Source: Udeniomyces pyricola (taxonomy: Eukaryota > Basidiomycota > Tremellomycetes > Cystofilobasidiales > Mrakiaceae). From it: 64,000 bases of DNA. The position numbers and the translations under genes were made by a program. Positions 12,271-23,115 of the stretch are shown piece after piece. The notes beneath the pieces are model-generated. The model ran no database searches. It was not told the DNA's origin and saw only the letters and a list, made by a program, of their open reading frames with translations. The first letter of the stretch is position 1, and each line of letters starts with the position of its first letter. Location of the stretch: positions 1,264,108 through 1,328,107 of the forward strand of contig BCIK01000002.1 in NCBI GenBank assembly GCA_039545295.1. The letters are read 5' to 3'.

Positions 12271-12498
12271 AAGGGTTGACTGGAGGTACGAACTGAGAGG
12301 GCCCGACCCAGGACGAAAGTGGCGGAGCCAGCAGGGTTAAAAGTCTTGTCGTTACGATCCATATCGTGTGATCAGAAGGGGGTGAAGGGGTACAGGCGAG
12401 AGGGAAGCTTGTTGATGGTGGTTTGTGAGGAGACAGAAAGACGGACGTGCTTTCTGAGCCTTATACGCTCGGGCATCAAACACTAGATATTGGATGAT

Positions 12499-12569
12499 AT
12501 AATGGGCCGAGGTTCGGGTACCAATATACCAGGACGAAGCACTTGATAATGGGCCGAGGCAAGCCTCGG
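12499..12569. repeat. 14-bp direct repeat plus 7-bp-arm hairpin
   Basis: ATAATGGGCCGAGG occurs at 12499-12512 and again at 12546-12559. The second copy runs into a perfect inverted repeat, CCGAGGC-AA-GCCTCGG (12554-12569). It lies about 230-300 bp upstream of the methyltransferase start, so a regulatory role is possible. Confidence 0.6.
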
Positions 12570-13939
12570 TCATCACTCATCGTCATCATCCATCACATGT
12601 CTGCACCACTCGCATCGAACATGATCAGTGATGACTGACCAGTCCTCTCGATCTATGCATGACCGAGCTCATGGTTGACGTCGTTCCTAATGCACACATA
12701 TATCGTCACCGACAGGAGCTCAAGAAGAAGAGAGCTGCCAAGAACGTACGACACACGGCACGTGCTAGCTGGTCGGTGTTCTAGGTTGGCAGCTGATAGT
12801 CCTGATCGTTGTCGGTACTGATTGCATGCCTCAACATGAATCTCTTGCATGACTACTTCCAATTCTCTTTTGGCTGGGAGATTGGAGCGCTGTCGTTCCG
12901 CCCGACCTTATTCGTATATCACTGACTGACATAGGTCTAATTCGCTTGTCGCGAGGAAAACGACACCATATGGGATACATGAGAGACAAGAACGCATAAT
13001 TTACATGCCGAGCCAGACTTGCTATACATAAATAAAGCTAAGGGGCATTATAAAACTGCATAGCAAAACCCAAGAACAGGCGAGCTGTCGAGGCAAGAAG
13101 ACTGGGATAATGACGTCCACGAAGAGCGCAGTCTGTGCTGGCACTCGTAATGTGAAGCATGCTGGACCAGCTTGGGATACGAAGCTGAAGAAAATTATTG
13201 TATGTGAGCCTTGTGGGTGACAAACTGACCTTGGAGATCTTGACACGTTGCTCAAGAACCTCGAACGCGTCGTCCCTCTTCTCAGAATATGTTGAGAGGA
13301 AGATCGGTCTATCAAGGTCTTAGCGGTCGACGGTGAGTAGCTTGAAAGGAGGCAAGAGATGGAGACTCAGGGAGCGGGCGGGCGCTATACAAGGGTTATG
13401 AGTATCAGAATGCTAGGCTGGATCTGATGGTTAGGATGGGTCGAGTCCCGTTTCGTCTCTTCTCTCTTTCTGCCTCCAGTTTGGACACGCACTTTTATTC
13501 TCGTTCCTCTGTTATCATCTGTTTTGTCTACCATCCATTAAAATCCTCTCAGTAATGCTTGACAGCGCTTATATAACGTCTGGCTGGTGCACAGCCGCGT
13601 AACCAGCCCAACCCTGCTTTCCTGCAATGCAAAAGAGATCAGGCGACTAGATAACTTCGTGAGAAATTCGTGTCATACCGAAGTCGAACAATCCATAGAC
13701 GCGTGAGACTCCCCTGATTCTACAGGTAAGCTGATGTAGATATTCCGAGAGAATCTGCGGACCAGGCAAGCGATAAGCTTGGGTGGCTGGCTGCCAGATC
13801 TAGCTTATAAGTCGCGTCCTGTGGCACATGTTCGTGATCAGATAATTTTCCTCTGCTTGAGAAGTCCACGTGTTCAATATTTCAGCCTTATAGCTCGGTA
13901 GGTGCAAAGTTGATCGAGCTCATCAAAGAGTGGCTCCCA

Positions 13940-13997
13940 GCGATCCTGAATACATTTCCTGGCGATCCTGGTACCTGCTGGGGGGGGAGCGATCCTG
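13940..13997. repeat. Three spaced copies of GCGATCCTG
   Basis: Copies start at 13940, 13962 and 13989. The first and third are extended to GCGATCCTGAAT. No coding frame or known element explains them. Confidence 0.6.
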
Positions 13998-14745
13998 AAT
14001 TCGTCGTGCAGTCGCGAGTCGATCGTGACCGTGGATTTGGATCCCCGGTTCGCGTTGTCATCCACGACTCAACGTACTCAACTTTCGCTCGCTCCAGCCG
14101 TCAGCCATGTCATCAACTTGATCTTCAGTTGGCATCCAACGTATCCAATGTGTTCAACTGGGCACGATGGCCAGTTCAACGCTCATCATGCATGTGATGC
14201 ACGATGGCCGAGGCAAACCCAGCGTCTATGATCTGACCGTTCGGCGTCCTCCCCGGCCTGCGGTCACATATATGGAAAGCAATACGCTTTATAAGCAGAT
14301 TCGCTCGCGATCATGACGTGCAGGTATATATATATATATGGGCGAAGACTAAAGCTTGGAGCTCAGATATGCGTTTGCAATTTACATTCACGTGATCTGC
14401 CATCGTACTGGCACTTGGGAAAAAGCATCCTCGATCTAAAATGATCGCCGAATATAGTCATGCAGTTATAGTACTGCTCCGGACTGCGAACGTGGAGGGC
14501 ATGCTGCATGTAATCAACAGGTGCAGGGCTTGGATTACTTTGGTGTACACGCGCTATTAGAGGTTACACATCTGGCACGGTCGATAGTCATCAAGAGCCG
14601 CGATGAGCGAGAAGAGTATGATCCGATGGATGGCCGGGAGGAACGGCGTCCCTAGCCGGCTGGCGCAGAAGAGATGAGGAAACCGTCGCCTTTCCGAGCG
14701 TAAGGGCAGTTCAATCCCCATGGCTCCATCTTCCTGGGTCCCAGG

Positions 14746-17700
14746 ATGTCTTTTCCGCCACCGGAAGATCCCTCAGCTCCACTTTCGGCTGACATCCACC
14801 AAGGCAACATGTCGTTTTACGGACCTCATTGCGAGTTGATGAGCGGTCAATTCGCCGGCTGTCGCGTCCGGTGGGTGCCCCTTTTCTCCCCTGCCAATCG
14901 TTCCAGCTCGATGGTCCTTCGTCGTTGTCAACAAACAGATGATGACCTTTGCTCGTCCTGTCGAACCGTACCGCATCCTCCACCTCCTCCTCTCGTGTCG
15001 CGCTCTTGTCCACCTCATCGCCTATCTTTCCAACCCTTTCATAGCTTCCTACTCCAAGTCGCTCAGCAGCCCACTGTCGGGCGCAAGGTGCGCTTCCCCT
15101 TTCCTTGCTAGTTTCCTTTCTGTTGGGCGCTCAACCCTTTGTATCTTTGGGTTTTCCTGATCGAGTTTCGACCTTGGTCTGTGTGTATGTGTGTGTGTGT
15201 CGTCCTTTCTCTCTCCACACTCTTCTCTCCACCTTCCCATTCATCTTCGCCTGATGCCTTGACCCTCTGTTGGGTCTTCACATCATGTTTGGGTAATCTC
15301 AGTCAACAGAAAAAGATCGAAGACCATTAGCAAATGTGCCTATTGTTCGTCTTCGGATCCTGAAAGTCCATGCTGATGGGCAAGAACTCGAGGTCGATGC
15401 GAGGTCAGTTATCTCATGAGGAAAACTTTCCTCTCCTAGTCTCCTACCCTGATCCAACCTAACCTCGCCATGGTTCCTTCCCCCAGCACTATATCATTAC
15501 AAGATCTCGTCTGCCAAGTTCAACTATGCGGAACCCTTACAGAACCCGTCAAATCCAGTACTGCCGGCCCGTCTTCAATCAAATTCCCAACAAATCCCCG
15601 TCTCACGGCCATGCAAAATCTATCACATCGCACCGAGTCCCAGACATCGCGGCAGATTCAGCCCCTGCCTCAACCTTCCATGGAACCATCAGCTCGCCCC
15701 GTCGACCCGGTAGCTGGGCCATCGACGCTGCCTCCTCTTAACCTGACTGCCCCCGATACGCGGACTTCTCCCTGGGACAGGTCGAACAACGCGCCCGGAC
15801 TATACATGCCATCATATCCCCCTAACCCGTCTTTACCTTCCGACAGTTATCAAAGACCCGTCTCATCTTCATCTACCCCTTCTTCCGCACTGTTCGCCCC
15901 CGACAGCACAAGTTCACGTCATTATGACCGGCATCCGTTCCTTCAGAGCCGCAACCATGTCCTTCGAACTCGCATACCTTACCCTACCAGTCAGATAACT
16001 ACTACCGACTATGGTTCTTCGAGCACTAGTTACGGGGAGAACATCCAACCCGTTGACACCATGGAACCGACGACTGCTCCGCAGAAAGTGATCGGACCAT
16101 CGAGGAACATTCTTGGCAGTGAGTTGTCAATTTTTCTAAAGGGCGTGGTCTTTGTCACTCGCGCATCCGTTTGAGACGTGACGATGAGTATACTTCCGAG
16201 ATCGTCGGCTTCCTCAGCCGTGGTGGCCGGAAATAGGTACCTGATCCCCACATCGTGGTTCAAACTCCAACTTGCTATGCGACTTGTATCATGCATCGTC
16301 TTCTTTTCTCGAGAGCTCGTGCCCATACATGTGTCGTTCCCTAAACCTTGGGAAGCCTCATTGATTCGTTTTCGTGTTCATGTCGGCAGATCTCTATGTC
16401 TCGGCGACTCGTCTGACGGATCTACAGGGCTTGCCCGGGATTTGGTTCATCTTCCAGGTGCGTGCCTTTTTGCCGGAGATGGCAACTCGCTTGGATATTG
16501 ACATGGTTAGACATGGTCTGGCCTGATTGGTCAGTCCTGTGGTATATGTCAAGGACGAGTTGGATGGTAGACTTGGGTTTTCAGCACCTGCGTCAATTGG
16601 TCATCTTTCTATGCAGTGCAGTCGGTCGCTCGTCGATGATTGTACGTTTTTGCTATTCTAAACTCCTCCTTTTCCCTTTCTTCTAAATCCCACTCTCGGG
16701 ACCTTCCCTCACCCCCCCCTCTCCTCTCCCCTATCGGTCCTCTTCATCCTCCACAGGACATTGTCATCCAAACCGAAGGCATATACGTCCTCGAATTCCA
16801 GGTCTTCGACCTTATCTCCCATGCTCAGCTCCCAACCTATGCATGCCCCAATCCCGGAATTCCTGTTCTTGCCCGCTGCTTGTCCGATACGTTCACAGTC
16901 TACAGTGTAAGATTGTGAGTGGAAAGATCTATCGTTGTCATGCCCAAGGTTGGGTGCAGGTTGATCAATCTGTCTTTGAACGTATAACTAATGGCATTTG
17001 CGCTACTTCGTGTGTATGTATGTTTGTTTGTTTGTCGCCCTCATCCAATTTCATTGTTTACCGTGTTGGATTGAAACTGTGTAGTCATCCAGGTGTCCCG
17101 CCTAGTGGCGATCTCACCAAAGTATGCCATTCTACCGTCCACTCCCCCCCCCCCACCTCTCNCCCTTTTCCGTTGTCGTTCCCCCTTCTGTTGTGCATTG
17201 GGCCTGGCTGAAACCGGTACCTTGATCTCGGCCGGGTAACGCGCCATCTAATTCAACAAACACGCGTCATGTCGCTTCCGCCGGATCATCTTCCTAGAAT
17301 TCCTTGCTTACCATCTGCGATTCTGCCGTTTTCTTGCTCTCTTGCGATCCAGCATTTCATCTCCCAAGGCTATCCTCTCAAGCAAAAAAAGGTTTGTGGT
17401 TCTTTCGTTCCTCTTCCTTTCCTCTCGCCCTCTCTTTTTTCCTTTTTCCTTTTTCTTTTCTGCTTTCGATTTCATTTTCTGGTTATTGACCGATCGGAAT
17501 CCGAAAAGAAAAGCTTACGTCTTTGCTCATGTCCCTCTTCTCTCACACATTCACCTGATGTCTGACTCTGTTCTTGTGCGTTGTTGGTATGTGCGGAGGG
17601 AATCGTGGATTAGGGGTCGGATGGTCGGTCAAGACGAAAGGGAGGCGGAGGAGGATTGATGGCGGGGAACGCTCGAAGGGATTCCCAGATCGACGAGGCT

Positions 17701-17748
17701 GCTTCGGATGAGGGAGAGTGGAGCGATGAAGCCGGAAGTGATGATTGA
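14746..17748 (+). CDS. velB: Velvet-domain regulator, VelB type with a long insertion inside the domain
   Basis: Velvet factors are NF-kB-fold DNA-binding proteins that couple development and secondary metabolism in fungi. Eight exons (14746-15087, 15303-15403, 15487-16118, 16390-16457, 16757-16914, 17085-17121, 17353-17391, 17614-17748) splice in phase to 389 residues. The domain opens with FLLQVAQQPTVGRK and DRRPLANVPIVRLRI, then LQDLVCQVQLCG. About 190 Pro/Ser/Thr-rich residues interrupt it before it resumes with GNLYVSATRLTDLQGLPGIW, FIFQDIVIQTEGIYVLEFQV, SDTFTVYS and HFISQGYPLK. An in-domain insertion is typical of VelB as opposed to VeA or VosA. The tail is Gly/Arg-rich then acidic. The N-terminal about 90 residues before the domain are less certain and may hide another intron. 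Confidence 0.88.
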
Positions 17749-18274
17749 CGATCCAGAAGCTCCAAACGAGCCGAATGAATGGAAGTATGATGAAGCGTTC
17801 CTCTTTCCTCGTTTGGTTTCGGAGAAAGTCTCGATCTTGTACTTCTTTCGCGCATGGGCGCTCGTATCTATCATCTCTTTCATCGCTTCTCTCAAACCCA
17901 CCTTATTCCATCATCTCCCTACACTCCAATTGGTCTCAACCCAATCAAGCATGAGGTCCAGTCAACTCACCCATATCGACATCTCAATCTAGTTCTTGCT
18001 CTCCCTTTCTGTCCCTCTATGCATGGCTAGATGATTCGCCAGATATATAATGATATCCAGCTTACCCACCAATCCCTGCATCCTGTCCAGACTCTGGGGG
18101 TTCTTCGATTGAATCCCCTTGCTAGAAGATCGAGACCGTCCGATGATCATTCGCGTGAGTACTTTTGGGGGGGGGGGGGGCGACGGGATCCATGCGTGCC
18201 GTCGGATGAAATATTGGTTCATACTCAGATGATGGCTTGCCTAAACAAAGTTACCGGTTTTTACCACTCTTGTC

Positions 18275-18305
18275 TATGTATCTATGTATGTATCTATCTA
18301 TCTAA
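18275..18305. repeat. TATC/TATG tetranucleotide microsatellite
   Basis: About 30 bases of CTATGTAT and CTAT units in the velvet/deacylase convergent spacer. Confidence 0.7.
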
Positions 18306-18687
18306 GGGAACCATGGCGTTCGAGGTGGGTAGACCTGAAAGCGGGGTCGAAGCCCCAGAAGTCAAAGGCGTCGAAGGAGGGGCTCGGGTGTCATAGATGA
18401 TGGTTATGGGACCCTTTAGTGGAGAAGGGGGAAAAGGCCGGGGAAGGAAGGGGTTCGATTGGGAATGAGAGCAAGTGAGATGAAGCGTCAGCTCCTAGGT
18501 CATTGGGACAAGGGAGATCGGGGACAAAAAAAAAANAAAAAAAANAAAAAAAAAGAACAGGAACCACTGGCAAGAAAAAACAAAAAAAAAACAAAAAAAA
18601 AAACATAAAACGAGATAATAACAATAATAATCAAAAGCTTACGTCGTTGGTGGAAGCGACCTGCATCATCGCACCGAACCGCCCGTC

Positions 18688-18713
18688 TTTTTTGTTTGTT
18701 TGTTTGTTTGTTT
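18688..18713. repeat. TTTG tandem repeat
   Basis: Five to six consecutive TTTG units in the same convergent spacer. Confidence 0.7.
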
Positions 18714-18998
18714 AGTTTATCGATAAACGAATCCGACCAAGGCAGCAGAGTCGACCAAAGACCGATCAAAGAGACGAAATCGAATTGAATGGTCCCAAGA
18801 ACAAACACCCAAAGAAACCAGTTGAATGATTAGCCACCTCCACGGGACTTTGGATGAACATGGCCGAAGTCATTGCGAACATGACACCAAAACGAGAAGG
18901 CTGGCAGAGTCCCCCCCCCCCTTGTAATCACTATATACATATAGCAAGATCAGACTATGCGGCTGCTGATGAAGCAGCAAGCGGGTCTGTTGGTACAT

Positions 18999-19595
18999 CT
19001 ATGCAACCTGTGAACATGTCGGATCCAAGCGGATGTGACCAGCTAGCTCAACCTGGGGGGGGGGGACCGGGTGGGGGATGGATATAAAATGGAATACCAA
19101 TGAGAAGTCACCTTTGATCTTCTCAACTTCGTATCCTTTCCCAAGTGCTTCCAAGCAAGATTCATACATCTTCTTGGCCTCCGTTGGGTTCATGGCGCCA
19201 TGGAAGTCTGGTTTGGTGCCCTTGGCGACTTTGGCGAGCAACGTAAATTGGGAGACGGCCAAGATTTCGCCCTTGACGTCTTGGACGTTGGCACGCCAGT
19301 CCGTGCCATCCGTGAGCGAAGGCCAGAGACGAAGGGAGAGGATCTTCTTGGTGAGTGTTTGAACATCAGTGGGGGTGTCTTGGGAAGAGATGCCGATGAG
19401 GACGAGGAGACCATGGGAGATGGTAGATATAGGGTTGGAATCGACGGACTGTATCCGAGGGAAGGGGGAAGGGAAGGGAAGGGGGAGGGGGGGGGGNGGG
19501 CGGACGTTAGTCCGATGGAGGTAAAAGAGAGCGATGAACGAGAGGAGACACTCAACGACGCTAGCGTTAGTAACGCGGGTGATGACGGCTTTCAT
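18999..19595 (-). CDS. DTD1: D-aminoacyl-tRNA deacylase (DTD family), 3' end unresolved
   Basis: DTD removes D-amino acids, and glycine mischarged on tRNA-Ala, from tRNAs in the cytosol. Exon 1 starts at 19595 with MKAVITRVTNAS. After an intron with a C-rich, N-containing polypyrimidine tract, the main exon reads ISTISHGLLVLIGISSQD, LTKKILSLRLWP, DVKGEILAVSQFTLLAK and KGTKPDFHGAMNPTEAKKMY. This includes the SQFTL active-site motif and KPDFH. The first exon junction is not exact: the donor may be the non-consensus GTCGTT. After EVEKIKG the family's closing FGAMM...NxGPVT region is not found. The frame instead runs on into a C-rich stretch and stops at 18999. A possible last exon at about 18830-18890 (GVMFAMTSAMFIQSPVEV) shows only weak likeness. 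The 3' end may be mis-assembled, divergent or damaged. Confidence 0.75.
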   Translation of the reverse strand: MKAVITRVTNASVVECLLSFIALFYLHRTNVRXPPPLPLPFPSPFPRIQSVDSNPISTISHGLLVLIGISSQDTPTDVQTLTKKILSLRLWPSLTDGTDWRANVQDVKGEILAVSQFTLLAKVAKGTKPDFHGAMNPTEAKKMYESCLEALGKGYEVEKIKGDFSLVFHFISIPHPVPPPQVELAGHIRLDPTCSQVA

Positions 19596-20164
19596 GTTAG
19601 TAGGTGAAGGGTGGGTGGGGCTGAACGTGGTGGAAGGCAAAGAATATCCACGTCGGGACACTGGTTGGATGATGAAAGAGGGACGAGTAGTGTGTGTGCG
19701 TGTGGGTGGGTGGGTGACGAGGTTGTCGATTGCCAAACGATCGGACGAGGCCGGGTGATGAGATGATATGGATGATGATGGAAGTGAGTTGTGGAATGAC
19801 TTGGTTTTTTTATGGTTGTTTGATTAGGAAGGTGATTGTGGTGGATGATGTTTATATATATGTTGACGGAGTGAAGGACTGTGTGTGTTGAAGATGAGGT
19901 TGGGTGTATAGTACACAGGTATAATCATTGACGATAAATATATAATACGGATATATTAAACAAGATGAGAGATCAATCCATCCAACCTGCATTTCGCCAC
20001 CAAAGCAGGTTCAACCACCAGACTTGTCCTTCTTCCTCCTTGCTTTTACTCCACTTCCCTCCCCCTTCCTCCCCTTTGCCCTTTTGGCTCCATCTTCATT
20101 GCCCTCCTCCAACCACTTCCACCCTTCCTCATCACACCCATCCTTCCCACCAAGCTCAGTCCGA
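19596..20164. promoter_or_regulatory. Divergent promoter between deacylase and G3BP-like gene
   Basis: About 570 bases separate the two start codons. The half next to the G3BP-like gene (20020-20164) is strongly C/T-rich, a common feature of fungal leaders. The centre (19850-19960) is AT-rich with TATATA and ATAAATATATAA. An ATG at 19965 is out of frame with the 20165 start, so transcription probably begins downstream of it. Confidence 0.45.
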
Positions 20165-23115
20165 ATGTCCTCCACCGCTCAAGCCTCCACCTCGTCCGCT
20201 AACGGCTCCCCAAGCAAACCAACCCTCACTTCGAGCGACGTCGGATGGCAGTTTGTTCCCCAGTACTAGTGAGTCTCGCTTCTTTTTTCTCTTCTTTTTT
20301 TTTGTGTGTTTTCATCGGTGGTGCTGTCGTTGTCGCCATCCCAGTCGTGTCGAGTACGGTCATCGAACTCGAAGGGGACGACGTGAGCATGGGGAACAAG
20401 ACCAAGATGCGCGACCAACCAGGCGGTGGTGGATCGGCTCTTTTCACGCGATCTCGCCGTTTGGATCTGAGTGGCGTCTCCGCCTTGACGTTCGTTGTCT
20501 TCGTCGCTCTCCCTCGCGTGCTCTCTCCTGCTCGTATAACCGTGGTCTGTGCTTGACGTTGAGAGATCATGTCCACTCTGACATGCCACATCTTCACACG
20601 ACACCTCCTCGCTTTCGGGCGAGATCGCGTGGGATGAGAAAGAGACGCCATCGGGGCCGGTTTTCGTTGGGCTTTCGGCTTCCTTTCTTCTCCCTTTGTC
20701 GCGACAGCTTCAGCCAGGCCTCCCTTCCGTTTCGTACCGCCACACTTTCTTCGGCACTCGTCCGAATCTCATCATCGACTGAGGACTGACATCCCTTGAT
20801 TATCCTTTTCTTCGTCTTACAGTACCTTTGTCAACAAATCTCCCAATCGCCTACACTGCTTCTACACCAAGAACTCCACCTTCATCCACGGCACCGAGGG
20901 CGACGATGCCGAGATATGTACCGGCCAGCACGTCAGTCATCTCTCTTTATATTTACGTCTTCTCTTGGGGACCCGTCTCCTTCTCTAGGGCAGGGAACAG
21001 TTGGTCCCTGAGGATGGGAGAGATGAGAAAGGGAGAGATAGTCTCGAGGTGACCTGCAAGAGATACATCGATGATTTCCTCTTTGAGATGGGTGAAGAGA
21101 GAGAGAGCTCCCTTCTTGCCGCATGCATGCTGACCGTTTCCTCCTCATCCTTGCCCCATGCATGTTCTCCCCTTGCAACTTTTCCTTACCTGCTCACCTG
21201 CTCCTCCCTTCGTCTTATCGTTACACTCCTACAGGACATCAACAAAAAGATCATGTCCATTGGCTTCCAGGACGCCAAGGTCTTCATCCACTCGGTCGAC
21301 TCGCAAGTAAGGCTTTCTTTCCCTTTTCCTTTGCCATCTCTCACCGCCTGCCGCCATCTGATTGTCTTGCTCCGCGTGGTCCTTGTCTGAATTTCTGCTC
21401 ACATTCTCCCTTGCTTTGGAATCTCGTCGTTTCTTTTTCCGTTTCTTTGGCTCCTCTTCTCTTCTTCAATCCTACCCTGACCAAAAAAAAACGACCATTT
21501 AGCCCTCAGCCAACGGCGGAATCCTGATTCAAGTCATTGGAGAAATGTCCAACGCCGGTCAGGCTTGGAAGAAGTTTGCCCAAACATTCTTCTTGGCCGA
21601 GCAGCCCAACGGTTACTTTGTTCTCAACGACATCTTCCGTTTCTTGAAGGAGGAGACCATTTCGGATGAGGCTGACGAGCAGCCGCAGCAGACGGACGCC
21701 GAGGACGTGACCGCGACGGAGGGAGACAAGCCAAAGGAGGTTGAGGAGGAGAAGGCGGTCGAGGCCCCGGCCGCGGAGGTTGAGGCTCCTGCTGCTGCTG
21801 CTGCTATTGAGGAGAACGTCAAGGAGACGGAGGCTGTCAAGGAGGACGCCAAAAAGGAGGATGTTGAGGACAACAAACCCGAAGTCGAATCAAAATCCAC
21901 TCCCGCCGCCGCCGTCCCCGCTCCTGAGCCTGAATCGGCCCCTGCTGCTGCTGCTGCTGCCGTGGTTCCTGAACCTACTCAGGAGTCGGAACCCACGGCT
22001 GTTGAGCCCCCGGTCGACAACACGTCTTCTGTCCCGGCTCCCTCGGTCGCTCCGGCCGCTGAAAAGAAGGAGGAGGTTAAGGAGAAGGCACCCGAGCCTG
22101 CTTCCCCTGTCGCTACCCCCGCTGCTTCGACTACTGCCTCTGAACCTTCTGCCGTCGCCGCTACCAAGGAGACCCCGAAGCCTGCTGCTGCCGCTTCCCC
22201 TGCCCCTGGAAAGGAGTCGTCTGATTCCAAGCCTAAGCCTGCCGCCGCTGCCCCAGCTCCCGCGCCCACGCCTGCCGCTCCCGCCGCGCCGAAGTCTTGG
22301 GCCTCCCTTGCTGCCGCCGGCAAGTCCAGCTGGTCCAGTCACCTCGCTTCCACCGCGGGCGCATCGTCGTCTCCTGCCTCATCTTCGCCGACTCCCTCGG
22401 GTCCGGCCGCTCAGAACAGCAACAACAACAACAGCAAGCCAAATGCCCCGCAGAGGGAGAACTCTTCTTCGGGAGGTGGAGGTCGAAAGTCGGCCGCTGC
22501 TGAGGCCGCCGCCAACGTGACGACTTCGCAGTGCTTCGTCAAGGTTCGTGTTTGGTCTCTCTTTCGCGTTTTTGTCTTTGTTCTTCCCCTAGTTTGACAC
22601 GCGAAAGACTCTGTCTCACACCTATCTGTATCTCCTCCCTTCCCCTCCCCTTCCCCATCGTCACTCCTTCTTTCTCACAGCTTGCCAACTGGCAAAACCC
22701 GGAACGCTCGGAATCGGACGATGCCCAAGTCCTGCGTACGCTCCTCGAAGCCCGCTTCGGCAAAGTGTCCGCCATCGAGATCGTCAAGTCCAAAGCGTGT
22801 GCGTTTGTTGAGTTTGCGTCGCTCGAGTCGGCGCGACGAGCCATCTTGTGCTCGCTTCCGGTCAGTCAGGGTGGAGAGGGTGGTGTCAAGGCTGAGAGCG
22901 GGAGGGTCATTGTGGAGGTTAGGAAGGAGAAGTCGGAGAGGAGCAACAACCCAGGAGGAGGAGGAGGAGGAGGACAGCAGAGAGGTCCCAAAGGTCCGGC
23001 CCAGAATGGAGGTAACCCGCCGAGGAGCGGAGGAGGCAGGGGTGGAGGAGCTGGCGGCCGTGGCGGAAGGGGTGGAGGTGGACCCAGGGGCGGTGCGGCT
23101 CCTGCTGCTAAGTAA
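20165..23115 (+). CDS. BRE5: G3BP/Bre5-like protein: NTF2-like domain plus RRM and RGG tail
   Basis: Five exons (20165-20268, 20823-20931, 21235-21306, 21503-22543, 22681-23115) splice in phase to 586 residues. The NTF2-like domain spans residues about 25-140: VGWQFVPQYYTFVNKSPNRL, DINKKIMSIGFQDAKVFI, GGILIQVIGEMSNAG and FFLAEQPNGYFVLNDIFRFL. A central 240 residues are Glu/Ala/Pro-rich and unstructured. After KSWASLAA and a Ser/Asn-rich stretch comes an RRM (TSQCFVKLANW at the splice, VLRTLLEARFGKVSAIEIV, ACAFVEFASLESARRAI), then a Gly/Arg-rich tail. This is the architecture of metazoan G3BP, S. pombe Nxt3 and yeast Bre5, the cofactor of ubiquitin protease Ubp3 and a stress-granule RNA binder. 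Both termini look complete. Confidence 0.9.

Larger units (their letters stand above)
12271..14745. other. Gene-poor interval with short repeats and one orphan exon-like segment
   Basis: 2.5 kb between the methyltransferase and velvet genes, which are transcribed away from each other. It contains a 14-bp direct repeat with a hairpin (12499-12569), an isolated exon-like frame on the minus strand (about 13225-13315), three spaced GCGATCCTG repeats (13940-13997) and a short TA tract (14326-14340). No complete gene could be assembled. Promoters of both flanking genes must be here. Confidence 0.5.
17749..18998. other. Intergenic between convergent velvet and deacylase genes; microsatellites
   Basis: Holds a CTAT/CTATGTAT microsatellite (about 18275-18305), an A-rich tract with two Ns (18526-18605) and a TTTG tandem (18688-18713). 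No gene is supported. The 3' end of the deacylase may extend into 18800-18960 (see that entry). Confidence 0.5.

Noticed and set aside
13880..13905. TAGCTCGGTAGGT, similar to a tRNA A box
   Set aside because: No B box (GGTTCGANNCC) at the required distance and no cloverleaf can be drawn.
19965..20789. Plus-strand frame of 274 codons starting upstream of the G3BP-like gene
   Set aside because: It crosses the real first exon and first intron in another frame and encodes only Ser/Pro/Arg/Phe low complexity.
21890..22342. Minus-strand Gly/Arg/Ser-rich frame (150 codons)
   Set aside because: Antisense shadow of the same low-complexity exon.
21741..22520. Plus-strand frame of 259 codons, Arg/Leu/Pro-rich
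   Set aside because: Out-of-frame shadow of the Ala/Pro/Glu-rich exon of the G3BP-like gene; composition is an artefact of GCC/CCT codons.
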